Origin: Labia minor
Lineage: Eukaryota; Arthropoda; Insecta; Dermaptera; Spongiphoridae
Assembly (NCBI GenBank): GCA_963082975.1
Contig: OY720346.1
Coordinates: 74,578,767-74,642,766 of the forward strand
Direction: 5' to 3'
DNA length: 64,000 nt
In this document: piece by piece, positions 33,201-44,522 of the stretch
How positions within the stretch are numbered: the first letter of the stretch is position 1
Layout of the letters: each line of letters opens with the position of its first letter
Notes under the pieces: model-generated
The model's input: only the letters and a program-made list of their open reading frames with translations
Databases searched by the model: none
Told to the model about the DNA's origin: nothing
Translations under genes and position numbers: made by a program

Positions 33201-34429
33201 AAAATAATACCGTCCCTTCCTATTCTCGATCGGTAAAAAATGAGTTGTGTTTATTAAAAAAAAGGATAAAATATGAACTTTATATAGATTTAGAGGTTTC
33301 TTTTGAATAACTCATTTTAGTGGGAGTTTATAAGCCAAAAGGTGAATCCCTAGAAAGTTTATGTGAATTATAAAAGTTTATATATATGTTTATAAAAGAA
33401 TAAAAATTCAATTTTATTTTTCAAAGATAGATATTGTTTTTCATTAAAAAAAATGTATTTTTTTTAAATTATGGATTGGAAAGGTTATGGATTCAACACA
33501 TGATATGAGAGGTGATTTGGGTGCTCTTCCCTGAATCCAGTTGATACGAGTGTGGGGTGAATAATTTCCGGCCTGACCAAGAAAAACAATGATTTTAAAT
33601 TTTTTTTGCTATATTTTTCAACATAATCTCCATCAACACTGATACATTTCTCATAACGCTGTTCTAATTAATTTAACTAAATTAATTAATTAATTAATTG
33701 ATTAAATTTAATTTAATTTAATTTAAGTCTCATCAACAGTTATGAATCAACGCAAAAATTCGTTTGGATTACGCCTACAGCGCCAAATTGTCGGTAGAAA
33801 TGGTTTTTCGAAGCAGTTTTTAGCAAACGCGGCACCCACGTTGCACACAGCTTTTCCATGTTCAAATGGTTGTGCAAAATATTTCGCACACGTTCAGCTG
33901 ACATCGTACAGGTCTCAGCTATCTTGAATGTTGAAAAATAAAACAAAAAAAAATTTAAAAACACCGTTTTTCTTGGTCAGGCCGGAAACTTTTCACTCCA
34001 CCCACCCTCGTATATATCTATAATATGGTATTGCATACTATATTAGATAATAAAAAATAATAATAATTTTCTAGTAAAATAAAATAAATTTGTATCATTT
34101 ATTCAGAGTATTGATTTCTAAATAATGGTAAAATATTGAAGAGTTATAATTACTTGAATTGCGAGTATTCTAAGAAATCCAGGTGTAATTAGAAATTCAT
34201 TTTCATAGTTTGGATATTCCATTTGTGATTTGACTGGTGGTTCGCGATGTTCTGCCAAAGCACGAAAATAAGTAGCCGACCATTTGAGTAGGTCATATGG
34301 TTGGGTTCGAATAGCTGCTTTTATCCAATTTTTCAAAATATATGGATAGGTTGGTGGAATATAAATTTGTTCGGCACAATACATTTGTTCTACGAGATCG
34401 CGTGGCTCTGGAGGTTCTGGTCCCAACAT
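30205..34429 (-). CDS. Ropn1l: Ropporin-1-like protein (radial spoke RSP11-type), extended C-terminus
   Basis: Four exons: 34429-34154, 32219-32055, 31853-31355 and 30521-30205, giving 418 aa. Residues 17-62 form an RIIa dimerisation/docking-type domain (IYIPPTYPYILKNWIKAAIR, then 'DLLKWSATYFRAL'), as in ropporin, which binds A-kinase anchoring proteins in sperm and cilia. The second and third exons match ropporin downstream of it: 'WKRWDGICLP', 'EPEGGSASIPFELFKE', 'YLARLD'. Family members are usually about 210-230 aa; here an acidic insert (about 185-245) and a further 100 residues extend the C-terminus. Intron 3 uses GTAAGT rather than the overlapping GTATGT, because only that keeps frame. 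Convergent with gudu, also a ciliary gene. The ATG lies four bases after a TTTTTAG, so a 5' UTR intron is likely. Confidence 0.88.
30680..31110 (-). pseudogene. RTE-like LINE 3' end in the ropporin-like gene's intron 3
   Basis: On the minus strand a broken frame reads LRRLRWAGHVARMKG, then 'RQVERSSRWSDNLERD' and 'GVDQDRVSWRNVLAAAKNF' before a stop. This is the typical tail of LINE polyproteins, after the RT domain. Another copy is at 47300-47720. Both lie in introns, in the same orientation as the host gene. Confidence 0.75.
32740..33234 (-). mobile_element. HINE family A, internally shortened copy
   Basis: Starts 'accgaccgacgatttgaagtaaatt' without the outer hairpin and ends 'cctattctcgatcggta'. 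The middle has 'aaaatccgttgagccgttcaagctg' and a GGAC tract (33080-33107). In intron 1 of the ropporin-like gene. Confidence 0.75.
33547..34010 (-). pseudogene. Mariner (second family), internally deleted copy
   Basis: Ends cgagtgtggggtgaataattt and 'gaaacttttcactccacccaccctcg', flanked by TA. On the minus strand the remnant reads SAERVRNILHNHLNMEKL and 'WVPRLL', the second helix-turn-helix and WVPHEL-type linker of a mariner transposase. The catalytic part is deleted. A related copy at 49994-51744 is split by a LINE. Confidence 0.8.
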
Positions 34430-34502
34430 TTTTCTAAAAATATTGAATTCATTTTTTTATCTATTTATCTATTTATTAATAAAAAAATATAAAATATCAA
34501 AA

Positions 34503-34527
34503 GACGCCATTGGGTGAGAGGCTAGCC
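34503..34527 (+). mobile_element. SINE head, separated from its body by later insertions
   Basis: 'acgccattgggtgagaggctagcc' equals the start of the SINE at 24488. The rest of the same SINE resumes at 36788 after 2.2 kb of inserted DNA, repeating gagaggctagcctc. Confidence 0.75.
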
Positions 34528-34973
34528 CAGTGTTTTTCAACCTTTTTCATTGAATGGCACCCCTGACGGGAAATTAAAAAATCGCGGCACCCTTAAATGT
34601 AAAAGAAAAAATAATGGCAGTCAATTTATTTTTTAAATCTAGTTTTATTATGAAGTCTGTACTTTATGATTGAAGTACATACAATGCGACGCTTTTTAAT
34701 AGATATAAGTATATAGAAGACAAGTGTGCATATCATTCTTCGTTGACTGTGCAACTGTGAATCAAGAATCACTCGTCTAACTCTCCCACTCTAAATTCGG
34801 GCGAACTCGACTTACGTCTTGCGCATACATAACATCGAACCTTATATCAAACAAAATATCTAATAATTACTATATTGAAACTATTATCCATGTAGAAATA
34901 TCTTGTGGTGTCTATTGCAGGATCTCGCGGCACCCCAAGCGTGGCGTTGAGGCACCCCGGTTGAAAAACACTG
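34528..34973. mobile_element. hAT-type MITE with target duplication GGCTAGCC
   Basis: Ends cagtgtttttcaacctttttc and 'ccggttgaaaaacactg', flanked by ggctagcc on both sides (34520-34527 and 34974-34981). Interior 'gaatggcacccctgacggg' and 'gcggcacccc' is a divergent sister of the CAGTGATTCTCAACC family. It sits within the left target duplication of the LINE that follows. Confidence 0.9.
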
Positions 34974-34984
34974 GGCTAGCCTCA

Positions 34985-36787
34985 TGGTTGGAGCGTGTCT
35001 GATTGATGTTGAAAAGGCATTCGACACAGTCTGGAGAGAAGGTCTAATCTACAAACTATTAAAGAAAGGTTTCGACAAAAACCTAGTGAAAATGATATGG
35101 AGCATGATTGAAAACAGATCATTCGTAATGAGCGATAGAGGTTTGCAGTCCTCAATCAGCTTTCCGGTTGAAAACGGTTTACAACAGGGTACAATAAACT
35201 CGCCAGTCCTATTTAATATATTTATAAGTGATATTCTAACAGCATATGAACTAAATGTTAAGAAAGGTCTGAATGCACTGGCATTTGCGGATGACCTGAT
35301 CATTTATATTTCTGGGAAAAAAACAGATGAAATTCAACAAAAATTAGAATCTTTAGGCAACAAAATTTTTACTTTTTATAATAATTGGAAATTAAAGATA
35401 AATTTAAATAAATGTGAAACAATATTATTTAGGCCAACTATTAATAATGGAAACAAAAATTTAAAAAAGAATTGGAAAAACTTTCACATAAATATAAATG
35501 GCAGGTCATTCCCCATAAAAACACAGTTCGTTATCTAGGCGTACACTTAGATGAAAGACTAATTTTCAAAAATCACATAAATATTCAATTAGCCAAGGCC
35601 AGAGCAGCATTCATGTCGTTAAAATGGCTATTCTATAGTCCGTATTTAAAGCCAAAAATAAAAATTCAATGCTATAGTTTATTTGTTAGACCAATTGTAA
35701 CATACGGTTCAAGTATATGGTTCAACCAAAACGCATCAACAATGGAGAAAATTCGTGTGTTTGAAAGGAAATGCTTAAGAGCTTGTCTGGGGATGTGGAG
35801 GGCTCGAGAAGCCGGCTATCAGAAATTTATAAATAATGAAACAATCTACAATCTGGCAAATTTAAATAGAATAGATTGCTTCATTATTAAATTAATAAGA
35901 AAATTTTATAGCAGAATTGTAAATAATGACGAAAATAGTTTGGTTTCTGGTGCGGCACTTCCACACGACCAGTATTATAAAAAAACTCTAGAAACGGGAT
36001 TTATTCCACCAGAAGCATTTCCTTTCTTAGATGTCCAGGGATATATACAAGACTCTAATAATATTCCTATAATTTATCATGTATATAGAAATAGTAATGA
36101 TAAAAGAATCAAATACGATCCCTTCCTAGACGGACAGGACCAGTATAGATTTTATAGATTTAGTCGTGCGATCGCGGATAGGGATAAAAAAGAAAAGTTA
36201 AATAATAAAAACTACTGGTGGATTAATAATCAATAAGATACTAATTGAAAAAAGGGGATAAGAAATTTATCCGTTATTTGTTTTTTCTGTTTGTCCTTTT
36301 TTTTCTTAATTGAATTTTATTATTCATATATAATCAATATAAAATTGTATCATAAGTTAATTTATTTCTTTTCTTATTATATTAGCATTTATTTATAAAC
36401 ATAATACATAAGTTAATTTTCTTTTTTTTTCTTTTTTTTATTATATATCTTAATTTATGTAAAAGAAAAAAAAAAAGAAAAAAAAAAGAATTATAAAAAT
36501 TCAAGTAGTGATAAGTTAATAAAAAATATTTTTTTTTCAGGTTTTTATAAAGCCAATTTTTCCTGAAAATTGTTTTAAAAAATAAGATTATATAAACTTA
36601 ATAATTATATATAAAAAACAATTACTTTCCTAGTGTATAAATAATTTAAGCATAATAACGTATATACATAAAATGTATAATGTTATTAATCAAATGTAAA
36701 TAATATGTAAATCCCAATGTGTTTGGGGATTTTGTTCTTTGTAAATATTAAATGTAATTTGGCTCAATAAACACATTTTTAAATATA
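34985..36787 (+). pseudogene. 5'-truncated jockey-like LINE with reverse transcriptase
   Basis: Begins inside the RT domain. The first frame (34984-35538) reads 'DVEKAFDTVWREGL', 'ENGLQQGTINSPVLFNI' and the catalytic motif FADDL. A frameshift near 35515 moves the frame to 35472-36236, which continues 'NTVRYLGVHLDE' (RT thumb) and 'YGSSIWFNQNASTMEKIRVF', typical of jockey-clade elements. A 3' UTR follows, with AATAAA at 36764 and a short poly-A. The flanking duplication gagaggctagcctc shows target-primed insertion into a SINE. One indel and the missing 5' end make it inactive. Confidence 0.88.
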
Positions 36788-37065
36788 AAAAAAAAGAGAG
36801 GCTAGCCTCGCTGTCTCACATTCACATGATCCCGGGTTCAAGTCCCGGGTCTGGGAAGGAAATATCTCTAGCTGGGATCTATGGGACGGAGTCAACCCAG
36901 CCTCCGGGATCAACATTGGGGAATAGCTACTTGATAAAAAGTAGCGCCTTTGATCAAGAAAATCAAGGTAAAGGAAGAGAGGACCCGTTCTACTGATCAT
37001 CGGACACCTCATTGATATAACCGACTTGAGTAGGACGTACAAAAGTCAGAGGTTTTTTATTTTTT
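36788..37065 (+). mobile_element. SINE body, right part of the interrupted copy
   Basis: Restarts at gagaggctagcctcgctgtc and carries the B box 'gggttcaagtcccggg', the 'gggacggagtcaacccagcc' body and a T-rich tail. Together with 34503-34527 it forms one SINE. Confidence 0.85.
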
Positions 37066-37602
37066 TTTTTAAATATCTTTCTTTCGATGAAATAGTTTAT
37101 TTATATAAATGACAAAAAGGAATTTTATGTCAAATAATGAAATATATTATTAGTCAAGTTTATCTTTAAAGTACGAATTAAAAACAATGAGCCTTTTTTG
37201 TAATGGTAGTTGGTTTCACATTATAATGGAGCTCAATTGCCCATGAGCTTTAAAAGTGGTAGGATTGGATTTAAATCTCTACTATCAATAGTATAGGCGC
37301 TGGCATTGGAGAATATGTTTTAATTGAAAAGAAAAAAAAACATAGTCAAGTGATAATCGACGACGAAATAAAATAAACCAGCATCCAAGTAAATGTCAAG
37401 GCAGTCCTTGTAGCCATCCAGAAACGGGTTTACATGACAGAGTTCGAGTCATAGAAAAGCCGCCTAGAAAAGTGTTTTGATTAATGCAGGAGATACCTAT
37501 TTTGAATAATATTAATTGAACTGGTTGAAAAAACTGAATTTAAATAAAATATTGTAAAAATAAGGCTCATTTTTTAATTGTACTAAGAATTATAGGTATA
37601 TA

Positions 37603-38460
37603 CGAGGTCTGTTCCAAAGAAAAGGTGAATTTCGATTCATCAATATCCATTTTGTATCCCATTCAAAGTAATAATACAAATATTCAGATATAATGTACTT
37701 ATGCCAGCATTTCTTCCAATCGTCGAAACACTTTTGAAATGCGCTATTCGGTATGACCATCAACTCGTTCTTCAATTCCGACTTTTGTGGCAAAACGCTT
37801 TCCTTTCATTGGTCTCTTCAGTTCTGGGAAAAAGGAAAAGTCGCAGGGAACCAAATCTGGTGAATACGGTGGTTGAGGCATGATTACGGTGTTGTTTTTG
37901 GTCAAAAAATCACGAACAAGCAATGATATGTGAGCTGGTGTATTATCGTGATGCAGAATCAATTTGTTTTTCCACAGTTCCGATCGTTTAAGCCGTATTG
38001 CTTGACCCAATTGTTGCATAACTTTCTTGTAGTAATCCTTATTAACAGTACGATCTGTTGGTAAGAACGCATGATGCACCACGCCATTGTAATCGAAGAA
38101 AACAGTGAGTAAAACCTTCAAATTTGATCGAACTTGGCGTGCTTTTATAAATCGCTTGTTCCACTTATAAACATTTTTTTGAGTCAAAGTAGACTCGCCG
38201 GAATGCCACAGTCAACATTTTAAGTGTGTTGGAGCACTTTATTCCATTTTTAATGCAAAATTTAAAATACTTAGATTCTTTAATAAATCGAAGAACACCC
38301 AAAAATGTGACTAAGTTGTTCAGTTGTCAAAAACAAACTACTAATCCAAAATGGCTGAAAATGTCAACATATGTGTACCAACATAACATAAATTTTAATA
38401 ATCGAATGTACACAGCCCGCGAAAATTCAAAATTCATCTTTTCTTTTGAATAGACCTCGT
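37603..38460 (-). pseudogene. Mariner copy with the longest transposase remnant
   Basis: Ends cgaggtctgttccaaagaaaa and 'gaatagacctcg', next to TA. On the minus strand the frame from 38187 reads 'FFDYNGVVHHAFLP', 'KNKLILHHDNTPAHIS' and 'PPYSPDLVPCDFSFFPELK', so it keeps the region from the first Asp to the D,34D part. A frameshift near 37790 truncates the C-terminus, and the HTH half is missing. Confidence 0.85.
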
Positions 38461-38855
38461 ATAAATAAGAAATCAACAATAACACATTTCTTCGAATAAA
38501 ATGTGAAGATAATGTAAAAAAACATAAGAACTTTATATTTCATGCTTTAAAAATTACATCGATCATTTATGATGTCTATTTTGCATATTAATTTATGGTT
38601 TTTATGTTTAAGAACAGCACTGTGATCATCAATTAATTCAATGCACATTGATTAACTATGAATAGAATATAATTAGCACATGGCAACTAATACAATTTTT
38701 ATAAACCTAAAATAGAAATTATTTTTTAAACAAATATCCCAACTTTACAAATTATTTTCTTACTCAAAATAATATATTCATATCATAGAATAAATAATTT
38801 TGAAATTAATTAACTTTCATTTATAATTTTTATTACTTTTTTAGATCTTTTAGAT

Positions 38856-39112
38856 CAGTGATTCTCAACCACTGTACCGCGGCACTTTAGTGTGCCACGA
38901 GATTTTCAAAAGTGTGCCGCGAGATTAGAGGCTCTTAAACATTTCCGACATTTTTTCTAAATTTTTTCAATTTGGTTCTAAAAAAAAAAAAAGTTTTTGG
39001 GACCACTTTTTTTTTCAATATGGTAAACTTTTACACTTATCTTTTTCCTTGTGAGCCGCCGAATTTTTAAACCGTTAAAAGTGTGCCGCGGAAAAAAAGT
39101 TGAGAATCACGG
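38856..39112. mobile_element. hAT-type MITE with target duplication TTTTAGAT
   Basis: cagtgattctcaaccactg at the left, 'ttgagaatcacgg' at the right, and ttttagat on both sides (38848-38855, 39113-39120). Same family as 5659-5862 with an extra 'cggcactttagtgtgccacg' block. Confidence 0.9.
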
Positions 39113-39120
39113 TTTTAGAT

Positions 39121-40000
39121 CAAGTTAGCGATCAATTAATAATCAATAATAAAACTTTATAATCAAGTTTGAAAAGAATAATGATATTGATATTCAATTA
39201 ATTAAAATACATATTTAATGTTAGTCAATTCCCACACAACACAACATAGAATGAACATTACTTACCTTAAATATTTATTCTTTTCTTAAAATACAATAAA
39301 TATCTTTCTATGAATAAATTTAAAAAAAAATGTGTTAAAATGTGGTAATATACTCTTACTCAGTTAAAATTAAATTATATTTTCTAAAATATAAAAATAA
39401 ATAAATATACAATATTCCTATTCAAGCATCATAGATTGGATCGAAAAATATTCAAATTTTTATATATATAAACATATAAACAATAACAAAAAAACCTTTA
39501 ATTTATTATAATTTTAAAGAAATTAAAACTTAAAAATGAAATGTTTTTGAAATTTCCCTTACTTTACAAGAAAATTTATTCTAAGATAATTTCCCATTGC
39601 AATAAACAAAAATATTACAAAATATACATAGGTACTTAAATTTTTTTTTTTTTTTCTTTATTTATTTTTAAAATTAAATTAAAACAGCTAATGGATTAAT
39701 CTTTTTTACTTTATTTAAAATTCATTTTTGTATTTATTTTAAATTTAACAATTATAAATGTATATACCTGGTTCACCGACAGCGGCTCGGTACTTTAAAA
39801 AAGTTATTCCTTATAAACTATGAATATATTTAAGAGTAAGATTATTATTTAAAATAAATGAAACAATTTCAAATAATTTAAAAGAACATAAATTTAAAAC
39901 AAAAATAATCATAAAACATACAGCCCTTAAACGATAAACGTACGTACGTATTAATGCACTGAAAAACAGAAAAGTATGGCCTGTGGATATAACATAATAT
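39121..40000. other. AT-rich spacer upstream of the carboxypeptidase gene
   Basis: No gene or element with clear ends seen. Contains runs of A and T and short direct repeats only. Confidence 0.5.
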
Positions 40001-40009
40001 ATATTTCAC

Positions 40010-40345
40010 AATTTGATTACAAAATATTAATAAAATAAATATTTTTAATTTTATTTTATTTATAATATGTTGTATTTAAGGAAGCGCTGTCCGGCATGCC
40101 CGGTCCCATTTTTCTATTATTAAAATTCCAATCAAGGAAAAATTAAAAAAAAAATTAACAAATACTATTAAAGTTGATTTTTCCCGAGGTTGCAACCAAT
40201 ACAGATCGATTTTTCTTTATAAATATTATCTATGGTGTGAATTTGAAAAAAAATTCCTTATAGAGCGGTTTAATATTTCAAAAATACAAATATATATATA
40301 CAATATTTGCTATTATAATAAGATAAGATATACTATATATATGTA
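40010..40345 (-). mobile_element. Family E, partial copy
   Basis: Reverse orientation: 'ttttcccgaggttgcaaccaatacagatcg', 'atagagcggtttaatatttc' and 'tattataataagataaga', matching the first part of 2447-3690 and 54325-55190. Confidence 0.65.
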
Positions 40346-40587
40346 ATATTTATAAATAAAATGAACAAATTTGAAAATATATATTAAATAATAAAAAAAT
40401 AAAAAATTATAATAAAAAAAAATGTGATTTAGTTTCCAATTCTTATTTTTTTTTTTTTTTTAATTATTAGAGATTATTTGATGCTGATTGACCCTTTGTG
40501 ATAAAAACAGACCTTTTTCTCTTTGTATGTATTTAATGATTAACAGGAAATGATAATCGAGAAGAGTGTTGTGTGAGCTCAAGGTCC

Positions 40588-43500
40588 ATGCCATCCATCC
40601 ATCAGTTGAGTTGGATACGTGCAAGAGCGATGTCCTCGTGGCTTTTCACTATCTTTTTGACAATCATCCTGTTTCATGAAAAGGATGCTGCACTACGAAC
40701 GCGTAAACCATCTTTTATTAATCCGTACCGAGAATTGATGAACAGACGAGTAAATGGAGACCCGGGAGAGCCACTTTTTATCACTCCTTATTTGGAAGCC
40801 GGCCATTCTGAAGAGGCACAAACTGCATCGCAATGTAACCTGGGCAATATTCAAAGTCACAGTGGATATTTCACCGTGAATAAAACAACCAATTCGAATA
40901 TGTTCTTTTGGTATTTTCCTGCCGAGGTAAAAAAAAAATTCCAAAAATTGATTTAATTCATGTTTTTTATATTCATTATTAATTTTGAAAGAAAGAAAGA
41001 AAATAAGAAAGCAATTTATTTATTTATTCACACTATATAAATAATATCGATATAATTATTAAAGAATATAACAAAATTTCTTGTTTTATTTTTAAATATC
41101 TATAATACATATATTCTTTTTACCTTTCAATCGAAAAAAAAGGTTTTTGAGACTAAAGGTATTGTAACACTATCGTTATGGGGGTTTCACAGATCTCCAC
41201 GTTTCAAGTCATTCTGAATTCAAAAAATTGTTTTTTTATTGACGTATGTGTATAAAGCAGAAATCTTATTAATAAAATTCCCCCCTCCTCCTTATATTCA
41301 TTCTGCTCGACCATTCTTTTTCAAAATCACTTTGCTTTTAATCGCTTACTCAATTTTACTATTTAATGTTCTTTTTAATAAATATTTTTTTTTTACATTT
41401 TAGTTAATTTTTTAGAAATATTGTTATTCAACTACTGTATTTATCGATTGAAAAGTAATCACATATTATAAACGACTGATTTTCATTTAGCTAATATCAG
41501 GGCCAAATGTTGTTAGTTTTTTTGCAAAAAAGAATTTAAAAAAAAAATAATGTTTTAATCCTTACTTGATTTCTTACTTTACTATCCACTGTCTAATATA
41601 AATTGCTTTTACAAACTCTTTAAAAAAAATGAAAACACACACATACAATTATATTTATTTTAATTTCTTAATTACAAGTATAATTAATAATAAATTATTG
41701 AGAATGTTAAAATTAAAAAAAAAGGTTTAAATAAATAACCTGCTTATTTGAAAATATGGAGAGTGAGATTGGAATAATGAATTAATATTGTGGAAAATAT
41801 GAACTAATTGGGGAGTTGGGTAGGATTCTAATAAATATAATAATATATATCTAAATCAGTGATTCTCAACCATTGTGCCGCGGCACTTTTGTGTGCCGCG
41901 AGATTATCAAAATGTGCATATTTTACAAATGTAAAGTTCAAATTAAGAAAAAGTACTTATTTATTTTATATGTATGGAAAAAAAGGTAAAATGTTTTTGT
42001 GATCAGGCTCTTAAACATTTTCGACTTTTTTTCAATATGGTTCTAAAAAAAAATAAAAGGTAAAATGTTTTTTTCAATATGGCAAATAGGTAAATAACTT
42101 TTACACTTATCTTATTCTTTGGGTGCCGCCAAATTTTTAAACCGTTAAAAGTGTGCCGAGGTAAAAAAAAAGGAAAATCTAAATGATTGGATTATAAAAT
42201 TATTTTTTAAGTTATTTAAGTAAATTCTAACACTGTGTGTTATTTGTAGAATAGGGTAGCGATTGCCCCAGTGGTAGTTTGGCTTCAAGGTGGTCCAGGT
42301 GCTACATCTCTTTTTGGACTGTTCGAGGAGCATGGCCCCTTCTATCTAAACAAGGATGGTAAATTGGAACCGAGAAAGTACTCTTGGCATAAACATCAGC
42401 ATATGATTTATATTGATAATCCTGTTGGAACAGGTAATGAAACCTTTTTTATGCTAATAAAATTACATCCTTCATCCATTCATAGATTCAGAAATTTGAT
42501 TGATTTTCCTTAGGATTTAGTTTTACCGACTCAGATAGTGGTTATGCTAAAAATGAAATCGATGTTGGTGAAAATTTATATGAAGCTATTCAACAATTTT
42601 TTGAGCTTTTTCCAAATTTAAGAAATAATCCTTTTTATGTATCTGGAGAGTCTTATGGAGGTATATTATAATAATTTTTTTTTTTTATTAAAAATATTTT
42701 CATATATGTGGATCATTATTAAATATAATGTAATAATAGTTTTATTTTATATTATATTTTTTTTTAGGAAAATATGTTCCAGCTCTTTCTTATACGATAC
42801 ATAAAAAAAACCCTCAAGCTGAGAAAAAAATTAATCTTCAAGGTATTAATAAATTATTTCAAAGTTTAATATTTGATTTTAATTATCATTTATATATTTA
42901 TGTTTTGGAATTCATCAAAAAATGTATATAAATAAATATATAAGAAAAGATTTAAGAAATACCAATTTGTGATATTTTTAGGATTAGCCATTGGGAATGG
43001 CCTTTCAGATCCTGAAAATCAACTTCTTTACAGTTCCTATCTCTACCAATTAGGATTAATTGATGATAATGGACGAAATCAATTTGAAGAAGCTGAAAAT
43101 GAAACGAGAGATTATATTGAAAAGTATAAAAAAATAATGATAGTTTCAAATTTTCCATATAGTAACTTTAAATACATTGTGTACCAGTCAACTACCATCT
43201 GTTAATACAGAAGTTCCTAATCTTTTCTGGTTTGCGGCTTTTTCCGAGGCTCCCTTAATACATCCGATTTTTATATAAATTTTTACTTTCTTGAAAGAAA
43301 AATGGGAAAACTTTTCTTCCCTCCATCGGAAATGTTTCAGTGCATCGCAAAATCATCTGACCTTTGTTTTTTTTTTTTAAGAACAATATTGAAAAAAATT
43401 TAAAAATAATCCAAAATGTTCAAAAAGTTTGCCCACAAAATCATCTTACCTTTTTAGAGCCAAAAATTTCAAGTATTAGAAAATTGGGGAGCCGCTGCTC

Positions 43501-44466
43501 ACAGTTTGGGAATCACTGATTAACGTCAAAATTTTGATTAAGTTGCAATATTTAGTTTGTGTTGTGCTGAATTTCAACAAAAATTAAACAATGAAGCAGC
43601 AGTTCGTTGTTCGAAGTGGTTTGCTTACAATGACTGCAAACAGAAACTAAATGACAGTTTACTTCAAATTTGACAATAATCTGAATTAACAGAATGCAAT
43701 GTTACATTTAAAGTTATTGAATGGGAAATTCCAAAAGTCACTTGTCCCCAACTTTAAATTAATATATTATAATAAAATTCTTTTATTTTTAGAGGTGAAT
43801 GGTCACAAGCGTTTGCATGTTTTGATAATTTATTAAATGGCGATCTTAGTGAATCTAAGAGTCTCTTCTACAATCTTACTGGATTCACATTTTATTTTAA
43901 TTATCTGCATAGTCGTGAAGTGCCACCACCAAAAGATTTTGGTAATTACGTTCAGTTGGCGGAGACTCGTGCAGCTCTCCATGTCGGCAACTCAACATTC
44001 CACACGGATCAACTTGTAGAAAAACATTTGTTAAATGATGTGATGCAGAGTGTACGACCATGGATCGAGGAACTTGTAGAAAATTATCGTGTTCTTATAT
44101 ATAATGGTCAACTTGATATCATCGTTGCTTATCCCTTAACAGAAAATTATCTTAAAAACATGCAATGGAGTGGCCATGCAAGTTATCTAAATGTAATTAT
44201 TCATATTTATTTTTTTAAAAAAAAAGAAAATATTAACAAAATATAATAAAAATATAAAAATGTACAAATCAACTATTTTCCAGGCTCCAAGGAATCGATG
44301 GTGTGTGGGTGAGGATGTTGCTGGATACTATAAAAGTACTGGTCTGTTGACAGAAGTAATGGTCCGTAATGCTGGTCATATGGTGCCTGGAGATCAACCC
44401 AAATGGGCCTTCGATCTTATTAGTAGATTTTTTAAAGGAAAATCATTTAGAAGTGATACATGCTGA
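40588..44466 (+). CDS. CPVL: Serine carboxypeptidase, CPVL / vitellogenic carboxypeptidase type (S10)
   Basis: Seven exons: 40588-40926, 42250-42433, 42514-42660, 42768-42842, 42982-43161 (end uncertain), 43795-44192 and 44284-44466, about 501 aa. The family cleaves C-terminal residues from peptides in lysosomes or after secretion. All signatures are present: WLQGGPGATSLFGLF (oxyanion region), YIDNPVGTGFSF, the nucleophile in GESYGGKY (Ser about 221), Asp in NGQLDIIV (about 415) and His in NAGHMVPGDQP (about 473). A hydrophobic signal segment follows the second Met (40630), whose Kozak context (G at -3) is better than that of the first, so translation may start there. The exon 5/6 junction is unsettled: donor 43162 with acceptor 43795, or donor 43181 with acceptor 43793, both keep frame. 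Introns hold two hAT MITEs. Confidence 0.92.
41857..42176. mobile_element. hAT-type MITE with lost right terminus but intact target duplication
   Basis: Begins cagtgattctcaaccattg. The right side stops at 'gtgccgaggtaaaaaaaaagg' and lacks the 'ttgagaatcactg' end, yet atctaaat flanks both sides (41849-41856, 42177-42184). Ends 73 bases before exon 2 of the carboxypeptidase. Confidence 0.8.
43212..43525. mobile_element. Decayed hAT-like MITE in carboxypeptidase intron 5
   Basis: 'gttcctaatcttttctggtttgcggc' on the left, and on the right 'ggggagccgctgctcacagtttgggaatcactg', roughly inverted. Interior 'atcggaaatgtttcagtgcatcgc' recurs at 20925-20950. Confidence 0.55.
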
Positions 44467-44522
44467 TTGAGAAAATCTTAAAAACACAAATCATGGTAAC
44501 ATTTTCATAAAATTTTATAATA

